Positions 55,747 to 64,000 are shown, counted from the first letter of the stretch. The stretch is 64,000 bases of DNA from Gammaproteobacteria bacterium (GCA_947455595.1 CANGOP010000017.1:1-64000); one strand, 5' to 3'. Numbers and translations: made by a program. Notes: generated from the sequence alone by a model not told the origin.

Positions 55747-57264
55747 CTACCTCCGGATCGGACTGTGGCGGTCGACGCGAGATTTAGCAACCGCATTGCG
55801 GAGGAGAATGCGCCCACGTCCATTGCGAATTTCGAGCAGGTGCCCGATTTCGGGGCACAGATCCGTCGCATGGTGAGCTGCGACGAGCAATTGCACTCCG
55901 GACTGTGCCAACGAAGATAACAATGCCCTCACTTGCGCTCGGAAAGGGGCGTCCAGCCCCGTCAATGGCTCGTCCAACAACAATGCCTCAGGCTTAAGCA
56001 CCAAAGCGCGGGCAAACAAGACAAGACGTCGTTGGCCGTAAGACAAAATTCGCACGGACGCACCGAAGGATCCGGAAAATCCAACCAGTTCAAGCGCGGC
56101 ATGCGCGCGGCGGCGCTCGGCAGCGGTTGCGCGACGCAGTAATCCAAAACTCAAACGCTCACCGCTGACGACGAACTCTTCCACTGACAAGTCATCAAGG
56201 TATTCGGTTTGTAACTCTGGCGATACGAATCCGAGTCGACGACGCCACTCCTCGATGTGGACGCCCAATTCATAACCCCGACGCCGTACCTGCCCACGTG
56301 AAGCGAAGGGCAACAATCCGTAGACCGCCTGCAGGAGCGTTGATTTACCCGAACCATTCGCGCCAAGAATGGCCCAGTGTTCACCTGCCCCGACGGTCCA
56401 GTCCAAACCCCGAATCACAGGGCGATAGTCTCGGTATAGCCACGCGTCCCGCAGTTCCAGCAGCGGTTGCTCGCTTGAGGCGATGGAGGGCAAGGCGCAC
56501 GATGCTCCCTGACCCTCCAGCGTCAACCAGTGCTGCGGCGCATCCGCAAGTGGCCCGTCGTACTCGATTTGACCGTCTCGCAAGACGACGGCACGGCCAA
56601 ATAGCGACGAGACATCATCAACGCGGTGAGCGGCCATGACCAACGTGGTGCCGCGCTGAGCCAACCGACAAAGCTCGCGGTCCAATACCCGTCGCGTCTG
56701 CGTATCCAGACCGTTATGAACCTCGTCTAACAGGATTAACGCTGGATTGCCTGCAAGTGCCCTCGCAATCAGTACACGTCGTTTCTCGCCATAGGAGAGC
56801 GTCAGAAATCGCCGGCGGGCCAACCGCTCCAGCGAAAAGCGCTTCAACAAGGCCCTTACGCGGGATCGTTCCGCGGGCTTCAAGCGAACGATCGGGCGGA
56901 CGGTATTGTGGACCCCGGTCGACACCACGCGCTGAACCGTGAAGTTCCAGTCGTAGCGGTAGTACTTATCCTGACGCTCACCACCGATAAATTCGATCCT
57001 CGGCAGCGCTTCGGTGGTCTCCACAAGAGCACCGTCCGCTGAGTAATAGTGTCGGTACTCATCACCGCGCGCCGTCGGCGTTGGCCAGCGCTCGCCGCCC
57101 AGCAATTTGAGAAGCTGCGTCTTACCCGCCCCGTTGGGCCCCAACAAGAGCAATCGCGAGCCGGCGGGAATATCGAGGTCAAGCGGGCCCAGCACGGTTC
57201 GGCCACCCAGAACGAGAGCAGCACGATGGCAGGCAATGCGAAAGCCGTTCACAGCGCGCGCCAT
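55747..57264 (-). CDS. Double ABC ATPase, ModF-like
   Basis: A 505-residue soluble protein with two ABC ATPase domains in tandem. Domain one has Walker A GPNGAGKT, signature LSYGEKRRVL and Walker B LILLDEVHNGLD. Domain two has Walker A GANGSGKST, signature LSYGQRRLVL and Walker B ALLLDEPLTGLD. No membrane domain is present. The layout and length match ModF (PhrA), encoded near molybdate-transport genes in E. coli, and here it is 1.4 kb from a molybdenum-cofactor operon. The ATG at 57264 lies 16 bases inside the upstream MBL gene. Confidence 0.85.
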   Translation of the reverse strand: MARAVNGFRIACHRAALVLGGRTVLGPLDLDIPAGSRLLLLGPNGAGKTQLLKLLGGERWPTPTARGDEYRHYYSADGALVETTEALPRIEFIGGERQDKYYRYDWNFTVQRVVSTGVHNTVRPIVRLKPAERSRVRALLKRFSLERLARRRFLTLSYGEKRRVLIARALAGNPALILLDEVHNGLDTQTRRVLDRELCRLAQRGTTLVMAAHRVDDVSSLFGRAVVLRDGQIEYDGPLADAPQHWLTLEGQGASCALPSIASSEQPLLELRDAWLYRDYRPVIRGLDWTVGAGEHWAILGANGSGKSTLLQAVYGLLPFASRGQVRRRGYELGVHIEEWRRRLGFVSPELQTEYLDDLSVEEFVVSGERLSFGLLRRATAAERRRAHAALELVGFSGSFGASVRILSYGQRRLVLFARALVLKPEALLLDEPLTGLDAPFRAQVRALLSSLAQSGVQLLVAAHHATDLCPEIGHLLEIRNGRGRILLRNAVAKSRVDRHSPIRR

Positions 57265-58100
57265 GCATCCTCGCCGCAAACCGCGACCCGATTCTCCTCT
57301 TCCAATTTCACGAGGTGTGCAAGCAGCGTGTGCCGGGCCATTTCATGAAGCGCCTTCGGGACATCGGTGTAGACCTTCGGCAGCATCGCGGCGACCGAAT
57401 GACACGCGCCATCCGCCAATGCCGCGAGCACCCTGTGCTCCCGCAGGTGTCGATGGGCCGCCAAACGGTCGATGATTTTCGCAGGATCGTGCACGACCGG
57501 CCCATGACCCGGCAGCAGGGCCGCGGGATGCAGTTGTTTGACCTTCTCGAGTGATGCGAGGTAGTCCCGAAGACTACCGTCTGGGTGCACGATGACCGGA
57601 GAAACACTCCCAAGAATATGATCTCCGGTGCAGACGTACCCTGGTTGCACGAGGTGCCAACAGACGTGGTTCGACGCATGTCCGGGCGTCAAGATGGCGC
57701 GTAAAGGACCCAGATCCGTTTCAATCTGATCACCATCTTCAACGCTGCGGTTAGGTTGGAAATGAGGGTCTTGATATTGCCGGTCCCGGGGCGGCCGCCC
57801 AATCAGGTGTACGCCGAGCCGTTCTGCCAAGGGAAACGCCGCTGGGGAATGGTCAATGTGGGTATGGGTGACCACAATCGCCTCTACCGTCGATGAACCC
57901 ACTGCCCGCTCAATTGCCTCCACCTGGCCATCAATGGCGGGGCCTGGATCCACGATGACAACCCGTTTTTTCCCCAAAAGGTAGGTATTGGTGCCGGGCC
58001 CGGTCATCATGCCGCCATTGGCCGCGACGACACGGCGGACCCCAACGGCAAGTTCAACGACCCGGCCTGGGGTGAAATCGGTCGATTCCAAAAATGCCAT
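57249..58100 (-). CDS. MBL-fold metallo-hydrolase, LACTB2-like
   Basis: A 283-residue metallo-beta-lactamase-fold hydrolase. The ATG at 58100 has GGAG six bases upstream. The metal motif THTHIDHSPAAF is followed by the later ligands in LTPGHASNH, YVCTGDHILG and LLPGHGPV. A C-terminal winged-helix-like region (HREHRVLAALADG type) is shared with LACTB2-like proteins, some of which are ribonucleases. The substrate is unknown. It overlaps the ABC ATPase gene by 16 bases. It diverges from a small exported-protein gene, with 147 bases between them. Confidence 0.88.
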   Translation of the reverse strand: MAFLESTDFTPGRVVELAVGVRRVVAANGGMMTGPGTNTYLLGKKRVVIVDPGPAIDGQVEAIERAVGSSTVEAIVVTHTHIDHSPAAFPLAERLGVHLIGRPPRDRQYQDPHFQPNRSVEDGDQIETDLGPLRAILTPGHASNHVCWHLVQPGYVCTGDHILGSVSPVIVHPDGSLRDYLASLEKVKQLHPAALLPGHGPVVHDPAKIIDRLAAHRHLREHRVLAALADGACHSVAAMLPKVYTDVPKALHEMARHTLLAHLVKLEEENRVAVCGEDAWRAL

Positions 58101-58247
58101 GAATTGCTCCGGCCGGCAGGGCCGTTGGCGATGGTACCGACCGCAGCGCATCAGGGCGAGTCGAACGAGGGGGGGTTCCCCCGATGGCCTGAGGTTATAA
58201 GATGGGGGCTCATCGGCCATGTCGGCCGACATTTGAGGACCGCATCC

Positions 58248-58631
58248 ATGATCCGCTTCCAACCCATCGCTGCCTCGCTCCTCCTGCTCGGTCTCACGGC
58301 ACCGGTATATGCCAGCTGCATCGCCCCCAAGGCTCCGTCGTCGTATCCGAACGGCGCAACGGCGAGCCTGCCGGAAATGGTTGAGGCGCAGAAGGCGGTA
58401 AAACAGTTCCAGGCTGACCTCGCCACCTATCGCAAGTGCATTGACGAAGAATCGCCGCCGGCCCCAACGGGTGCAGCGCTCACGGATGAACAGAAGAAGG
58501 CGCAGAACGCGCGCGAGAAAGAGCGCATGCAGAAGTACAACGAATCGGTTGATCAAGAACAAGCGGCAGTTGCTGAATTCACGCAGCAATTGCACGCCTA
58601 CAAAGACGCGCAGGCCAAGAAAGACAAGTAA
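58248..58631 (+). CDS. Small exported protein of unknown function
   Basis: A 127-residue protein that I do not recognise. The ATG at 58248 has GAGG nine bases upstream. A signal peptide (about 1-22, ending YASC) is followed by a proline-rich stretch. The remaining 90 residues are strongly helical and charged (lysine, glutamine, glutamate), with one more cysteine in YRKCIDEE. Cys23 follows Ala-Ser, so a lipoprotein is conceivable, though the lipobox YASC is weak. It lies 6 bases upstream of moeA and is likely co-transcribed with the molybdenum-cofactor genes. Confidence 0.75.
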   Translation: MIRFQPIAASLLLLGLTAPVYASCIAPKAPSSYPNGATASLPEMVEAQKAVKQFQADLATYRKCIDEESPPAPTGAALTDEQKKAQNAREKERMQKYNESVDQEQAAVAEFTQQLHAYKDAQAKKDK

Positions 58632-58637
58632 TTTCCA

Positions 58638-59825
58638 ATGCTAACGCCCGCTGAGGCCTCGTCGGCGATCGGCGCTTCGCTGACGCCCATCGCCGACGAA
58701 ACGGTGCCGCTAGAAGCCGCCGCGGGCCGCATTCTGGCGGAAACGCTCGTCGCAGAACGGGACCTCCCGCCGTTTGACCGCGTCGCGATGGATGGGATCG
58801 CGATCCGCCATCGCGCGTGGGCGGCGGGCGGTCGTCGCTACCGTGTGGAGGGCGTGGTCGGAGCCGGAAGTGAACCGGCGGCGCTGAACGATGATGGCCA
58901 ATGCCTTGAGGTTATGACGGGCGCGATGCTGCCGCCGGGAGCCGATACCGTCATCCCGGTCGAATCGATCCGCTTCGCCGACGGCTTTGCCGTTCTAGGC
59001 AACGAGCCCGTCATTGTGGGTGCCAACGTGCATCGACAGGCCAGCGATGGAGACGCCGGTGACATCGCCCTGACCATCGGCACTCGGCTGCGCGGCCCGG
59101 AGCTCGCGGTCGCCGCCTCCGTCGGTCGAGGGACCGTGCGCGTCTCGCGAAGCCCCCAAATCGCCATCATTTCGACTGGGGACGAATTGGTCGGACCGAA
59201 CGTCTCGATTCAGCCTTGGCAAATCCGGCGATCCAATGCACATGGGATCGCCGCATTGCTGCGTGAGCGCGGGCATTCAGATCTCGTTGATGTCCACGTA
59301 AGCGATGATCGCCCGCTACTCACCGAGCGGATCTCGACATTACTCGCGACGCGCGACGTGCTGATCCTCTCGGGAGGCGTCTCCGCCGGTCGATTCGACT
59401 ATGTGCCGGGGGTTTTAAGCGATCTGGGCGTGCGCCGAATTTTTCATAAAGTCGCCCAGCGGCCGGGCAAACCCCTTTGGTTCGGCGTTTCAGCCGAGGG
59501 GAAACCGGTCTTCGCCCTGCCGGGCAATCCGGTTTCAACCCTCGTGTGCTTGGTTCGCTACGTACTCCCAGCCCTTGATCGCCTGTGTGGCCGGCCGCCA
59601 ACAACGCCACCCGGAGTGGTACTGGACAATGGATGGCCCGGGACTGGAGCGCTCACGGCCTTTATTCCGGTCGTACGCTCTGGCGACGGTAGCGCAAGCG
59701 TTCGACTGCACCAGACCAGAGGATCGGGTGATTTCATCTCGCTCGTCAACACCGAGGGATTCGTTGAGCTACCGCCGGGACAGCCTTTGCCCCCCGGATC
59801 GACGGTTCCGTTCTACACTTGGTAA
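58638..59825 (+). CDS. moeA: Molybdopterin molybdotransferase MoeA
   Basis: MoeA inserts molybdate into adenylylated molybdopterin in the last step of cofactor synthesis. It has 395 residues. The N-terminal part has LPPFDRVAMDGIAI and the MoCF-binding domain has ISTGDELVG, ILSGGVSAGRFDYV and ALPGNPVSTLVC, all conserved. A C-terminal beta domain follows. It is the first molybdenum-cofactor gene of a tightly packed operon. moaA starts 2 bases after its stop. No mogA or moaB gene for the adenylylation step is in the window. Confidence 0.96.
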   Translation: MLTPAEASSAIGASLTPIADETVPLEAAAGRILAETLVAERDLPPFDRVAMDGIAIRHRAWAAGGRRYRVEGVVGAGSEPAALNDDGQCLEVMTGAMLPPGADTVIPVESIRFADGFAVLGNEPVIVGANVHRQASDGDAGDIALTIGTRLRGPELAVAASVGRGTVRVSRSPQIAIISTGDELVGPNVSIQPWQIRRSNAHGIAALLRERGHSDLVDVHVSDDRPLLTERISTLLATRDVLILSGGVSAGRFDYVPGVLSDLGVRRIFHKVAQRPGKPLWFGVSAEGKPVFALPGNPVSTLVCLVRYVLPALDRLCGRPPTTPPGVVLDNGWPGTGALTAFIPVVRSGDGSASVRLHQTRGSGDFISLVNTEGFVELPPGQPLPPGSTVPFYTW

Positions 59826-59827
59826 CC

Positions 59828-60868
59828 ATGAGTGAAATCGTCCTTCTGAAAGACCCCGCCCGGCCGCTCGATCAACGCGGCCGGGCAATGCATGACCTGC
59901 GCATATCGGTCATGGATCGATGTAATTTTCGATGCACGTACTGCATGCCGAAAGATACGTTTGGCGAAGGCTATCGTTTCCTGTCGTCGGCTGAACGCCT
60001 ATCTTTTGACGAAATTACCCGTCTAGCGGGCCTATTCGTTGGCTTGGGTGTCCGAAAACTACGTCTGACGGGCGGAGAGCCTCTGCTGAGGGCGGGCTTA
60101 CCGGAACTTATCGGGGACTTAGCCGCGCTACCGGGTATTGAGGACGTTGCACTCACCACTAACGGCGTACTGCTGCCCCGCCATGCTGCCGACTTGAAGG
60201 CGCAGGGCCTCGGGCGTGTCACGGTCAGTTTGGATTCGCTCGACCCCGACGTATTCCGTCATATGTCGGGTGGATTCGGCTCCCCAACGGAAGTTTTAAA
60301 CGGCATCGACGCTGCCCTTAATGCAGGACTAGGCCCCATCAAGGTCAATTGCGTCGTTCAGCGCGGCGTGAATGACCACACGATTCTGGACCTCGTCAAA
60401 CACTTTCGCGGCACGCCCGTCATCGTCCGTTTGATTGAATACATGGACGTGGGCAATCGAAATCATTGGAATCTTGAGCGCGTCGTAACCGCACGCGATC
60501 TACAGACCGAAATCAACGCAACATGGCCCCTCGTGCCCGTCGCTCCAGGGTATTCAGGAGAAGTCGCCGAGCGTTACGCCTACGCCGACGGCGCCGGCGA
60601 GATTGGGTTTATCGCGTCAGTGAGCCAGCCTTTCTGCGGCGACTGCACGCGGGCCCGACTGTCCTCAGAAGGAGTCCTGTATACCTGCCTCTTCGCCAGT
60701 CATGGAATCGACCTGCGCGCCTTATTGCGCAGCGGGGCCACCGACAACGACCTGGAAGAGCGGATTCGAGGAACTTGGCTCTCGCGCAATGATCGATATA
60801 GCGAGCTTCGCGCCGATCACACAGCGACGCCGGAGCGCAAGATCGAAATGTATTACATCGGTGGTTGA
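59828..60868 (+). CDS. moaA: GTP 3',8-cyclase MoaA
   Basis: MoaA is a radical-SAM enzyme that starts molybdopterin synthesis from GTP. The 346-residue product has the N-terminal cluster motif CNFRCTYC. The C-terminal cluster region is [19 protein letters not shown], and the protein ends in the functional Gly-Gly tail (YYIGG). The ATG at 59828 is preferred over a TTG three codons earlier. Its TGA overlaps the moaC ATG by one base. Confidence 0.96.
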   Translation: MSEIVLLKDPARPLDQRGRAMHDLRISVMDRCNFRCTYCMPKDTFGEGYRFLSSAERLSFDEITRLAGLFVGLGVRKLRLTGGEPLLRAGLPELIGDLAALPGIEDVALTTNGVLLPRHAADLKAQGLGRVTVSLDSLDPDVFRHMSGGFGSPTEVLNGIDAALNAGLGPIKVNCVVQRGVNDHTILDLVKHFRGTPVIVRLIEYMDVGNRNHWNLERVVTARDLQTEINATWPLVPVAPGYSGEVAERYAYADGAGEIGFIASVSQPFCGDCTRARLSSEGVLYTCLFASHGIDLRALLRSGATDNDLEERIRGTWLSRNDRYSELRADHTATPERKIEMYYIGG

Positions 60869-61341
60869 TGAACACGCTGACACATGTTGATGCCGACGGT
60901 CGCCCCACCATGGTGGATGTCGGAGGCAAAGTGGCTTCCGCTCGCGTTGCCGTCGCAGAAGCGAGAGTTCGGCTACCTCATCACGTAGCCCAAAGCCTCG
61001 CGCAAGCTGGGTTTTCCACCAAGAAGGGCCCTGTGTTTGCGACCGCGATTATTGCGGGAACAATGGCCGCGAAGCGGACCCATGAACTGATTCCGTTTTG
61101 CCATCCGCTCGGTCTCGAAAAGTGTTCCATTGATATCTCCACCGATGGCGATGAAGTGGTTATCCGTTGCGAAGTCGGCGTTCATCATAAAACAGGCGTC
61201 GAAATGGAGGCGCTGACCGGCGCGAGCGTAGCGGCACTTACGGTCTACGACATGTGCAAAGCGCTTTCTCATGAAATCGTTATTGAGAACACACGCCTGG
61301 TCGAGAAACGAGGCGGAAAAAGCGATTTCGGTACTCGGTAA
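60868..61341 (+). CDS. moaC: Cyclic pyranopterin monophosphate synthase MoaC
   Basis: MoaC converts the MoaA product to cyclic pyranopterin monophosphate. From the ATG at 60868 it has 157 residues. [32 protein letters not shown] and [20 protein letters not shown] are the family hallmarks and include the catalytic lysine and aspartate. It overlaps moaA by one base and mobA by one base (TAATG). Confidence 0.97.
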   Translation: MNTLTHVDADGRPTMVDVGGKVASARVAVAEARVRLPHHVAQSLAQAGFSTKKGPVFATAIIAGTMAAKRTHELIPFCHPLGLEKCSIDISTDGDEVVIRCEVGVHHKTGVEMEALTGASVAALTVYDMCKALSHEIVIENTRLVEKRGGKSDFGTR

Positions 61342-61946
61342 TGTCCAACCCCCCGCCTATCGCTGGACTCGTCTTATCAGGCGGTCATAGCAAGCGCATG
61401 CAACGCGACAAGGCTGCATTGCTGATCGATGGCCAACACCAGTTGGGACGTGCCGTGGCATTGCTGCGCCACGTTTGCGCCGACGTTTTTGTCTCAGTCC
61501 GACCGGACCAGATCAACGACCCAATGCGCAGCCAGTATCCTCAGGTAATTGATCAAATTCAGGATGTCGGACCGGCAGCCGGGATTTTGGCTGCATTCGC
61601 ACTGAGACCCGACCACGCCTGGTTGATCGCCGCGGTTGATCTGCCTCTACTGGATGCCGCGACACTCAATCAACTCGTGAGCGAGCGAAATCCTCAGTTG
61701 ATGGCGACCGCATTCGTCAGCGCGCACGACGGGCTACCGGAACCGCTCTGTACTATCTGGGAACCCGCAAGCCGTGCGCCGTTAGAGACGTTTCTCAGTG
61801 GCGGTCGCAGTTGCCCACGAAAATTTCTACTCAATCATCCGACTCAGCTCATCCAATTGAGTTCGTCGAATACCTTGGCCAACGTCAACACGCCCGAAGA
61901 GTATGCTGCAACTGTTATAGCCTTAGGGCGCGGAGGCTCTGAATGA
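61341..61946 (+). CDS. mobA: Molybdenum cofactor guanylyltransferase MobA
   Basis: MobA adds GMP to the molybdenum cofactor to make the guanine dinucleotide form used by DMSO-reductase-family enzymes. The 201-residue protein starts with the nucleotide motif LVLSGGHSKRMQRDKA, in which His replaces the more common Arg/Lys after GG. It also has AVDLPLLDAATL for metal binding and a C-terminal NVNTPEEY. It overlaps moaD by four bases. A CTP- or other NTP-transferase role is possible but less likely in this context. Confidence 0.9.
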   Translation: MSNPPPIAGLVLSGGHSKRMQRDKAALLIDGQHQLGRAVALLRHVCADVFVSVRPDQINDPMRSQYPQVIDQIQDVGPAAGILAAFALRPDHAWLIAAVDLPLLDAATLNQLVSERNPQLMATAFVSAHDGLPEPLCTIWEPASRAPLETFLSGGRSCPRKFLLNHPTQLIQLSSSNTLANVNTPEEYAATVIALGRGGSE

Positions 61947-62185
61947 CCAACATCCGTATCCAATACTATGCACTCCTGCGCGAGCAAGCCGGTATGAGCC
62001 GCGAAACCGTGCAAACGAACGCAGCCGATGCCGCAGCGCTGTATGAAGAATTGCGGCAGCGCCACTCCTTTTCCCTGTCCAAGTCACAACTGCGCGTTGC
62101 CATCAATGGCGAATTTGCAGATTGGGAATCCGCACTGTCCGACGGGCAGGATGTCGTGTTTATCCCACCGGTTGCGGGGGGCTGA
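61943..62185 (+). CDS. moaD: Molybdopterin synthase sulfur carrier subunit MoaD
   Basis: MoaD is a ubiquitin-like protein that carries sulfur as a C-terminal thiocarboxylate to MoaE. It has 80 residues and ends in VFIPPVAGG, the Gly-Gly tail that MoeB adenylylates. It overlaps mobA by four bases and is followed after 2 bases by the fused moaE-moeB gene, so all the MoaD-handling domains are encoded together. Confidence 0.96.
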   Translation: MTNIRIQYYALLREQAGMSRETVQTNAADAAALYEELRQRHSFSLSKSQLRVAINGEFADWESALSDGQDVVFIPPVAGG

Positions 62186-62187
62186 TC

Positions 62188-63729
62188 TTGCGCGCGTTTG
62201 CTTTCTCAGATTCGGCCTTGGACTTAGCCGCTCTGCGCTCGACCGTTGAGGATCGTTCGTGCGGCGGCTATGTCAGTTTTGAAGGCTGGGTGCGGGACCA
62301 TAATGACGGCCAGCAGGTCGAACGTTTGGAGTACGAGGCATTCGAATTGCTCGCCGTAAAAGAGGGCGAGCGAATCATCGAGGAAGCCGTTCGTCGCTTT
62401 GGTGTCACGCAAGCGCGCTGCATTCACCGCGTGGGACTACTCGAACTCGGACAGGTGGCTGTTTGGGTAGGCGTGAGTTCCCCGCATCGCGGAGAGGCGT
62501 TTGCAGCCTGCCGTTACATCATCGATGAAGTGAAGCACCGGGTCCCGATTTGGAAAAAGGAGTATTACGTCTCCGGGAACTCGGGTTGGGTCAATTGTGA
62601 GCGTTGCGCATCTGCCGCGCACGACCACGATAACGACCACGACCACGACCATGACCATGACCATGACCATGACCAGAAATCAGTCACCCGTCATCCAGAG
62701 GGGCTGCCCGCATCCGACTACTCGCGTCAACAAGTTCTTGCTGAGGTGGGGCCTCATGGACAGGCACGGATCCGCGGGGCTCGCGTGCTCGTCATCGGCG
62801 CAGGTGGACTTGGCGTCCCGGTGCTGTCTTACCTTGCTGGGGCTGGGGTTGGCACCCTCGGGATCATGGACGGAGACACTCTCGATGCCTCCAACCTACA
62901 CCGGCAAACCCTTTACGCCCTGCAAGATACCGGCCGACCCAAAGCACTGCTCGCCGCCGAGCGTTTGCGGGCTTTGAACCCTGAGGTAGATGTCCGTCCC
63001 TACGTTGAAAACGCAAGTCGACAGAATCTGAGTGGCATCGCGGCCGGATACGACGTGATCGTGGACTGCTCGGATAACTTTACGGCTCGATTCTTGGTGA
63101 ATGATGTGGCCGTGACGCTTGGGAAGCCAGCCGTCCTTGCCAGCGTCTACCAATACGAGGGGCAGTTACAGGTTGTCACCGCCAATAGCGCTTGCTTGCG
63201 TTGTCTCTGGCCAGAGGGCACTGCCGATGGGACCGTCGGCAACTGCGCGCAAGCCGGCGTTCTCGGTCCGGTACCTGGCGTCTTGGGCAGTCTGCAAGCA
63301 CTGGAAGTCCTCAAAGTTATCCTGGATATCGACTCGCCTGCCCGGTCGAGCGTCATTCTCGTCGATCTGCGGACGTTGGAAAGCCAACATTTGACGACCA
63401 AGCGAGCGACCAATTGCCCTGCGCATTGTTTGAACGCCCTCCAGAGCGAATCCGGAGCTGACGACGACATCGGTATTTCGATTACCTTGCCGACGTCAGA
63501 CTGGATCGTCGTCGATGTTCGCGAGCCCAATGAGGTAGCCGCGCAACCGTTACCGGGTCCGAGCGTGCATATTCCACTCGGCCAATTACTCGATCATCCA
63601 GAAAAGCTGGCAGACAACTCGAAATACTTGTGCGTTTGTGCCCGTGGAAAACGTGCACTGGCAGCGTCCAAAGCACTACGCCTCGCGGGCCGAGATGCCG
63701 TGTACCTGATCGGCGGTTACCCAGGCTGA
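62188..63729 (+). CDS. MoaE-MoeB-rhodanese fusion protein
   Basis: A 513-residue fusion. Residues 1-141 are MoaE, the catalytic subunit of molybdopterin synthase (VSFEGWVRDHN, SSPHRGEAF, VPIWKKEYY). Residues 142-176 are a linker with an alternating His-Asp run (145-162). Residues 177-400 are a MoeB/ThiF adenylyltransferase (VLVIGAGGLGVPVLSY, SNLHRQ, CLRC, NCAQAGVLGPVPG). From about 425 a rhodanese domain follows, with Cys484 in CARGKR. The start is TTG at 62188 after GGGGGG; an ATG at 62122 would overlap moaD. The protein could charge MoaD with sulfur and use it for molybdopterin synthesis within one chain. Confidence 0.92.
   Translation: MRAFAFSDSALDLAALRSTVEDRSCGGYVSFEGWVRDHNDGQQVERLEYEAFELLAVKEGERIIEEAVRRFGVTQARCIHRVGLLELGQVAVWVGVSSPHRGEAFAACRYIIDEVKHRVPIWKKEYYVSGNSGWVNCERCASAAHDHDNDHDHDHDHDHDHDQKSVTRHPEGLPASDYSRQQVLAEVGPHGQARIRGARVLVIGAGGLGVPVLSYLAGAGVGTLGIMDGDTLDASNLHRQTLYALQDTGRPKALLAAERLRALNPEVDVRPYVENASRQNLSGIAAGYDVIVDCSDNFTARFLVNDVAVTLGKPAVLASVYQYEGQLQVVTANSACLRCLWPEGTADGTVGNCAQAGVLGPVPGVLGSLQALEVLKVILDIDSPARSSVILVDLRTLESQHLTTKRATNCPAHCLNALQSESGADDDIGISITLPTSDWIVVDVREPNEVAAQPLPGPSVHIPLGQLLDHPEKLADNSKYLCVCARGKRALAASKALRLAGRDAVYLIGGYPG
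62620..62673 (+). repeat. Hexanucleotide tandem repeat encoding (His-Asp)n
   Basis: Nine tandem hexamers lie within the fused moaE-moeB gene: CACGAC, CACGAT, AACGAC, CACGAC twice, then CATGAC four times. The last four identical copies suggest recent expansion by slippage. Six-base steps keep the frame. The encoded run has eight histidines and nine aspartates, with one asparagine, and could bind divalent metal. Confidence 0.9.
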
Positions 63730-63745
63730 GCGGGTTCGCTCAGCC
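63724..63745. terminator. Bidirectional hairpin between moeB fusion and proA
   Basis: GGCTGAGCG (63724-63732) and CGCTCAGCC (63737-63745) form a perfect 9-base stem with loop GGTT. It contains the stop codons of both convergent genes. There is no T-tract, so it is a probable rather than proven terminator. Confidence 0.55.
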
Positions 63746-64000
63746 CGGTCTCACCTGACCTCGGCCACGCACCACATACTTATAGCTAGTCAACTGCTCG
63801 ACACCGACCGGGCCGCGCGCGTGAAAACGATCGGTGGAAATGCCGATCTCGGCACCCATACCAAACTCGCCGCCGTCTGCAAATTGAGTAGAGGCGTTAT
63901 GCAAGACGATCGCGCTATCGACCCCAGCCAAGAACCGCTCCGCGGTGACATCGTTTTCCGTCACGATTGACTCGGTATGCGCCGATCCATATTGAGCAAT
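63740..64000 (-). CDS. proA: Gamma-glutamyl phosphate reductase (C-terminal part)
   Basis: ProA reduces gamma-glutamyl phosphate to the semialdehyde in proline synthesis. Only the last 86 residues are in the window; the start lies beyond base 64000. The visible sequence ([20 protein letters not shown], then [20 protein letters not shown] and [20 protein letters not shown]) is diagnostic of the ProA C-terminus. It converges on the moeB fusion gene across the hairpin at 63724-63745. Confidence 0.96.
   Translation of the reverse strand: MAQYGSAHTESIVTENDVTAERFLAGVDSAIVLHNASTQFADGGEFGMGAEIGISTDRFHARGPVGVEQLTSYKYVVRGRGQVRPG

Noticed and set aside
58169-58182. G-run/C-run as a terminator hairpin
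   Set aside because: The loop would be only two bases, and it lies in a divergent promoter region where a terminator is not expected.
62620-62673. Tandem repeat as a CRISPR or a non-coding satellite
   Set aside because: Units are six bases, have no spacers and lie in frame within a large coding sequence.

Overview
This window is chromosomal, moderately GC-rich, gene-dense DNA from a gammaproteobacterium. The order der-bamB-yfgM-hisS-rodZ-pilF-rlmN-ndk next to iscA/iscS-trmJ-suhB, together with secDF-yajC-tgt-queA, is a gammaproteobacterial arrangement. Kup, TerC, a NAD-glutamate dehydrogenase of the 1600-residue type and a PilF protein point to an aerobic free-living member, perhaps near the Xanthomonadales/Nevskiales/Steroidobacterales. 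That placement is inference. There are no rRNA genes, insertion sequences, phage genes or CRISPR arrays. One tRNA-Leu(CAA) is present.

Layout. 1-2.4 kb: the 5' part of guaB, divergent from xseA. 2.4-15 kb: a long minus-strand run that reads trmJ, iscS, a degenerate iscU-like gene, iscA, ndk, rlmN, pilF, rodZ, hisS, yfgM, bamB, der and then a two-component pair. suhB diverges from trmJ. 15.9-26.3 kb (minus): an amino-acid permease, kup, terC, secF-secD-yajC, tgt, queA and an exported PDZ protein. 26.3-30.5 kb: tRNA-Leu, a Nudix hydrolase, fdxA, dsbC, xerD, an acyltransferase and a CsrA protein with a long C-terminal tail. 30.7-34.3 kb: a probable nitric-oxide sensing module made of an H-NOX protein, a histidine kinase with an H-NOX-associated N-terminus, and a DNA-binding HTH-receiver regulator that converges on them. 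34.4-43.6 kb: acyl-CoA metabolism (thiolase, SDR, ETF-ubiquinone oxidoreductase, enoyl-CoA hydratase) mixed with an exported alpha/beta hydrolase, a pair of M16 peptidases and a GST. 43.6-51.6 kb: a ureohydrolase, zapE, a giant NAD-glutamate dehydrogenase and gpmA. 51.6-58.6 kb: a 2Fe-2S ferredoxin, a PnuC-type transporter with a small-molecule kinase, a PhzF protein, a DAACS symporter, a ModF-like double ABC ATPase, an MBL hydrolase and a small exported protein. 58.6-63.7 kb: a compact molybdenum-cofactor operon, moeA-moaA-moaC-mobA-moaD, ending in a three-domain MoaE-MoeB-rhodanese fusion. 63.7-64 kb: the 3' end of proA.

The most unusual items are the MoaE-MoeB-rhodanese fusion with its (His-Asp)n linker encoded by a hexanucleotide repeat, the H-NOX two-component module with an HTH-receiver output protein, an IscU-like protein that keeps only one of three cluster-ligand cysteines, the CsrA protein with a tail of about 75 residues, and a possible leader ORF plus attenuator-like hairpin in front of the NAD-glutamate dehydrogenase. 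No gap between genes exceeds 300 bases. The largest (30467-30740) is described as a feature.
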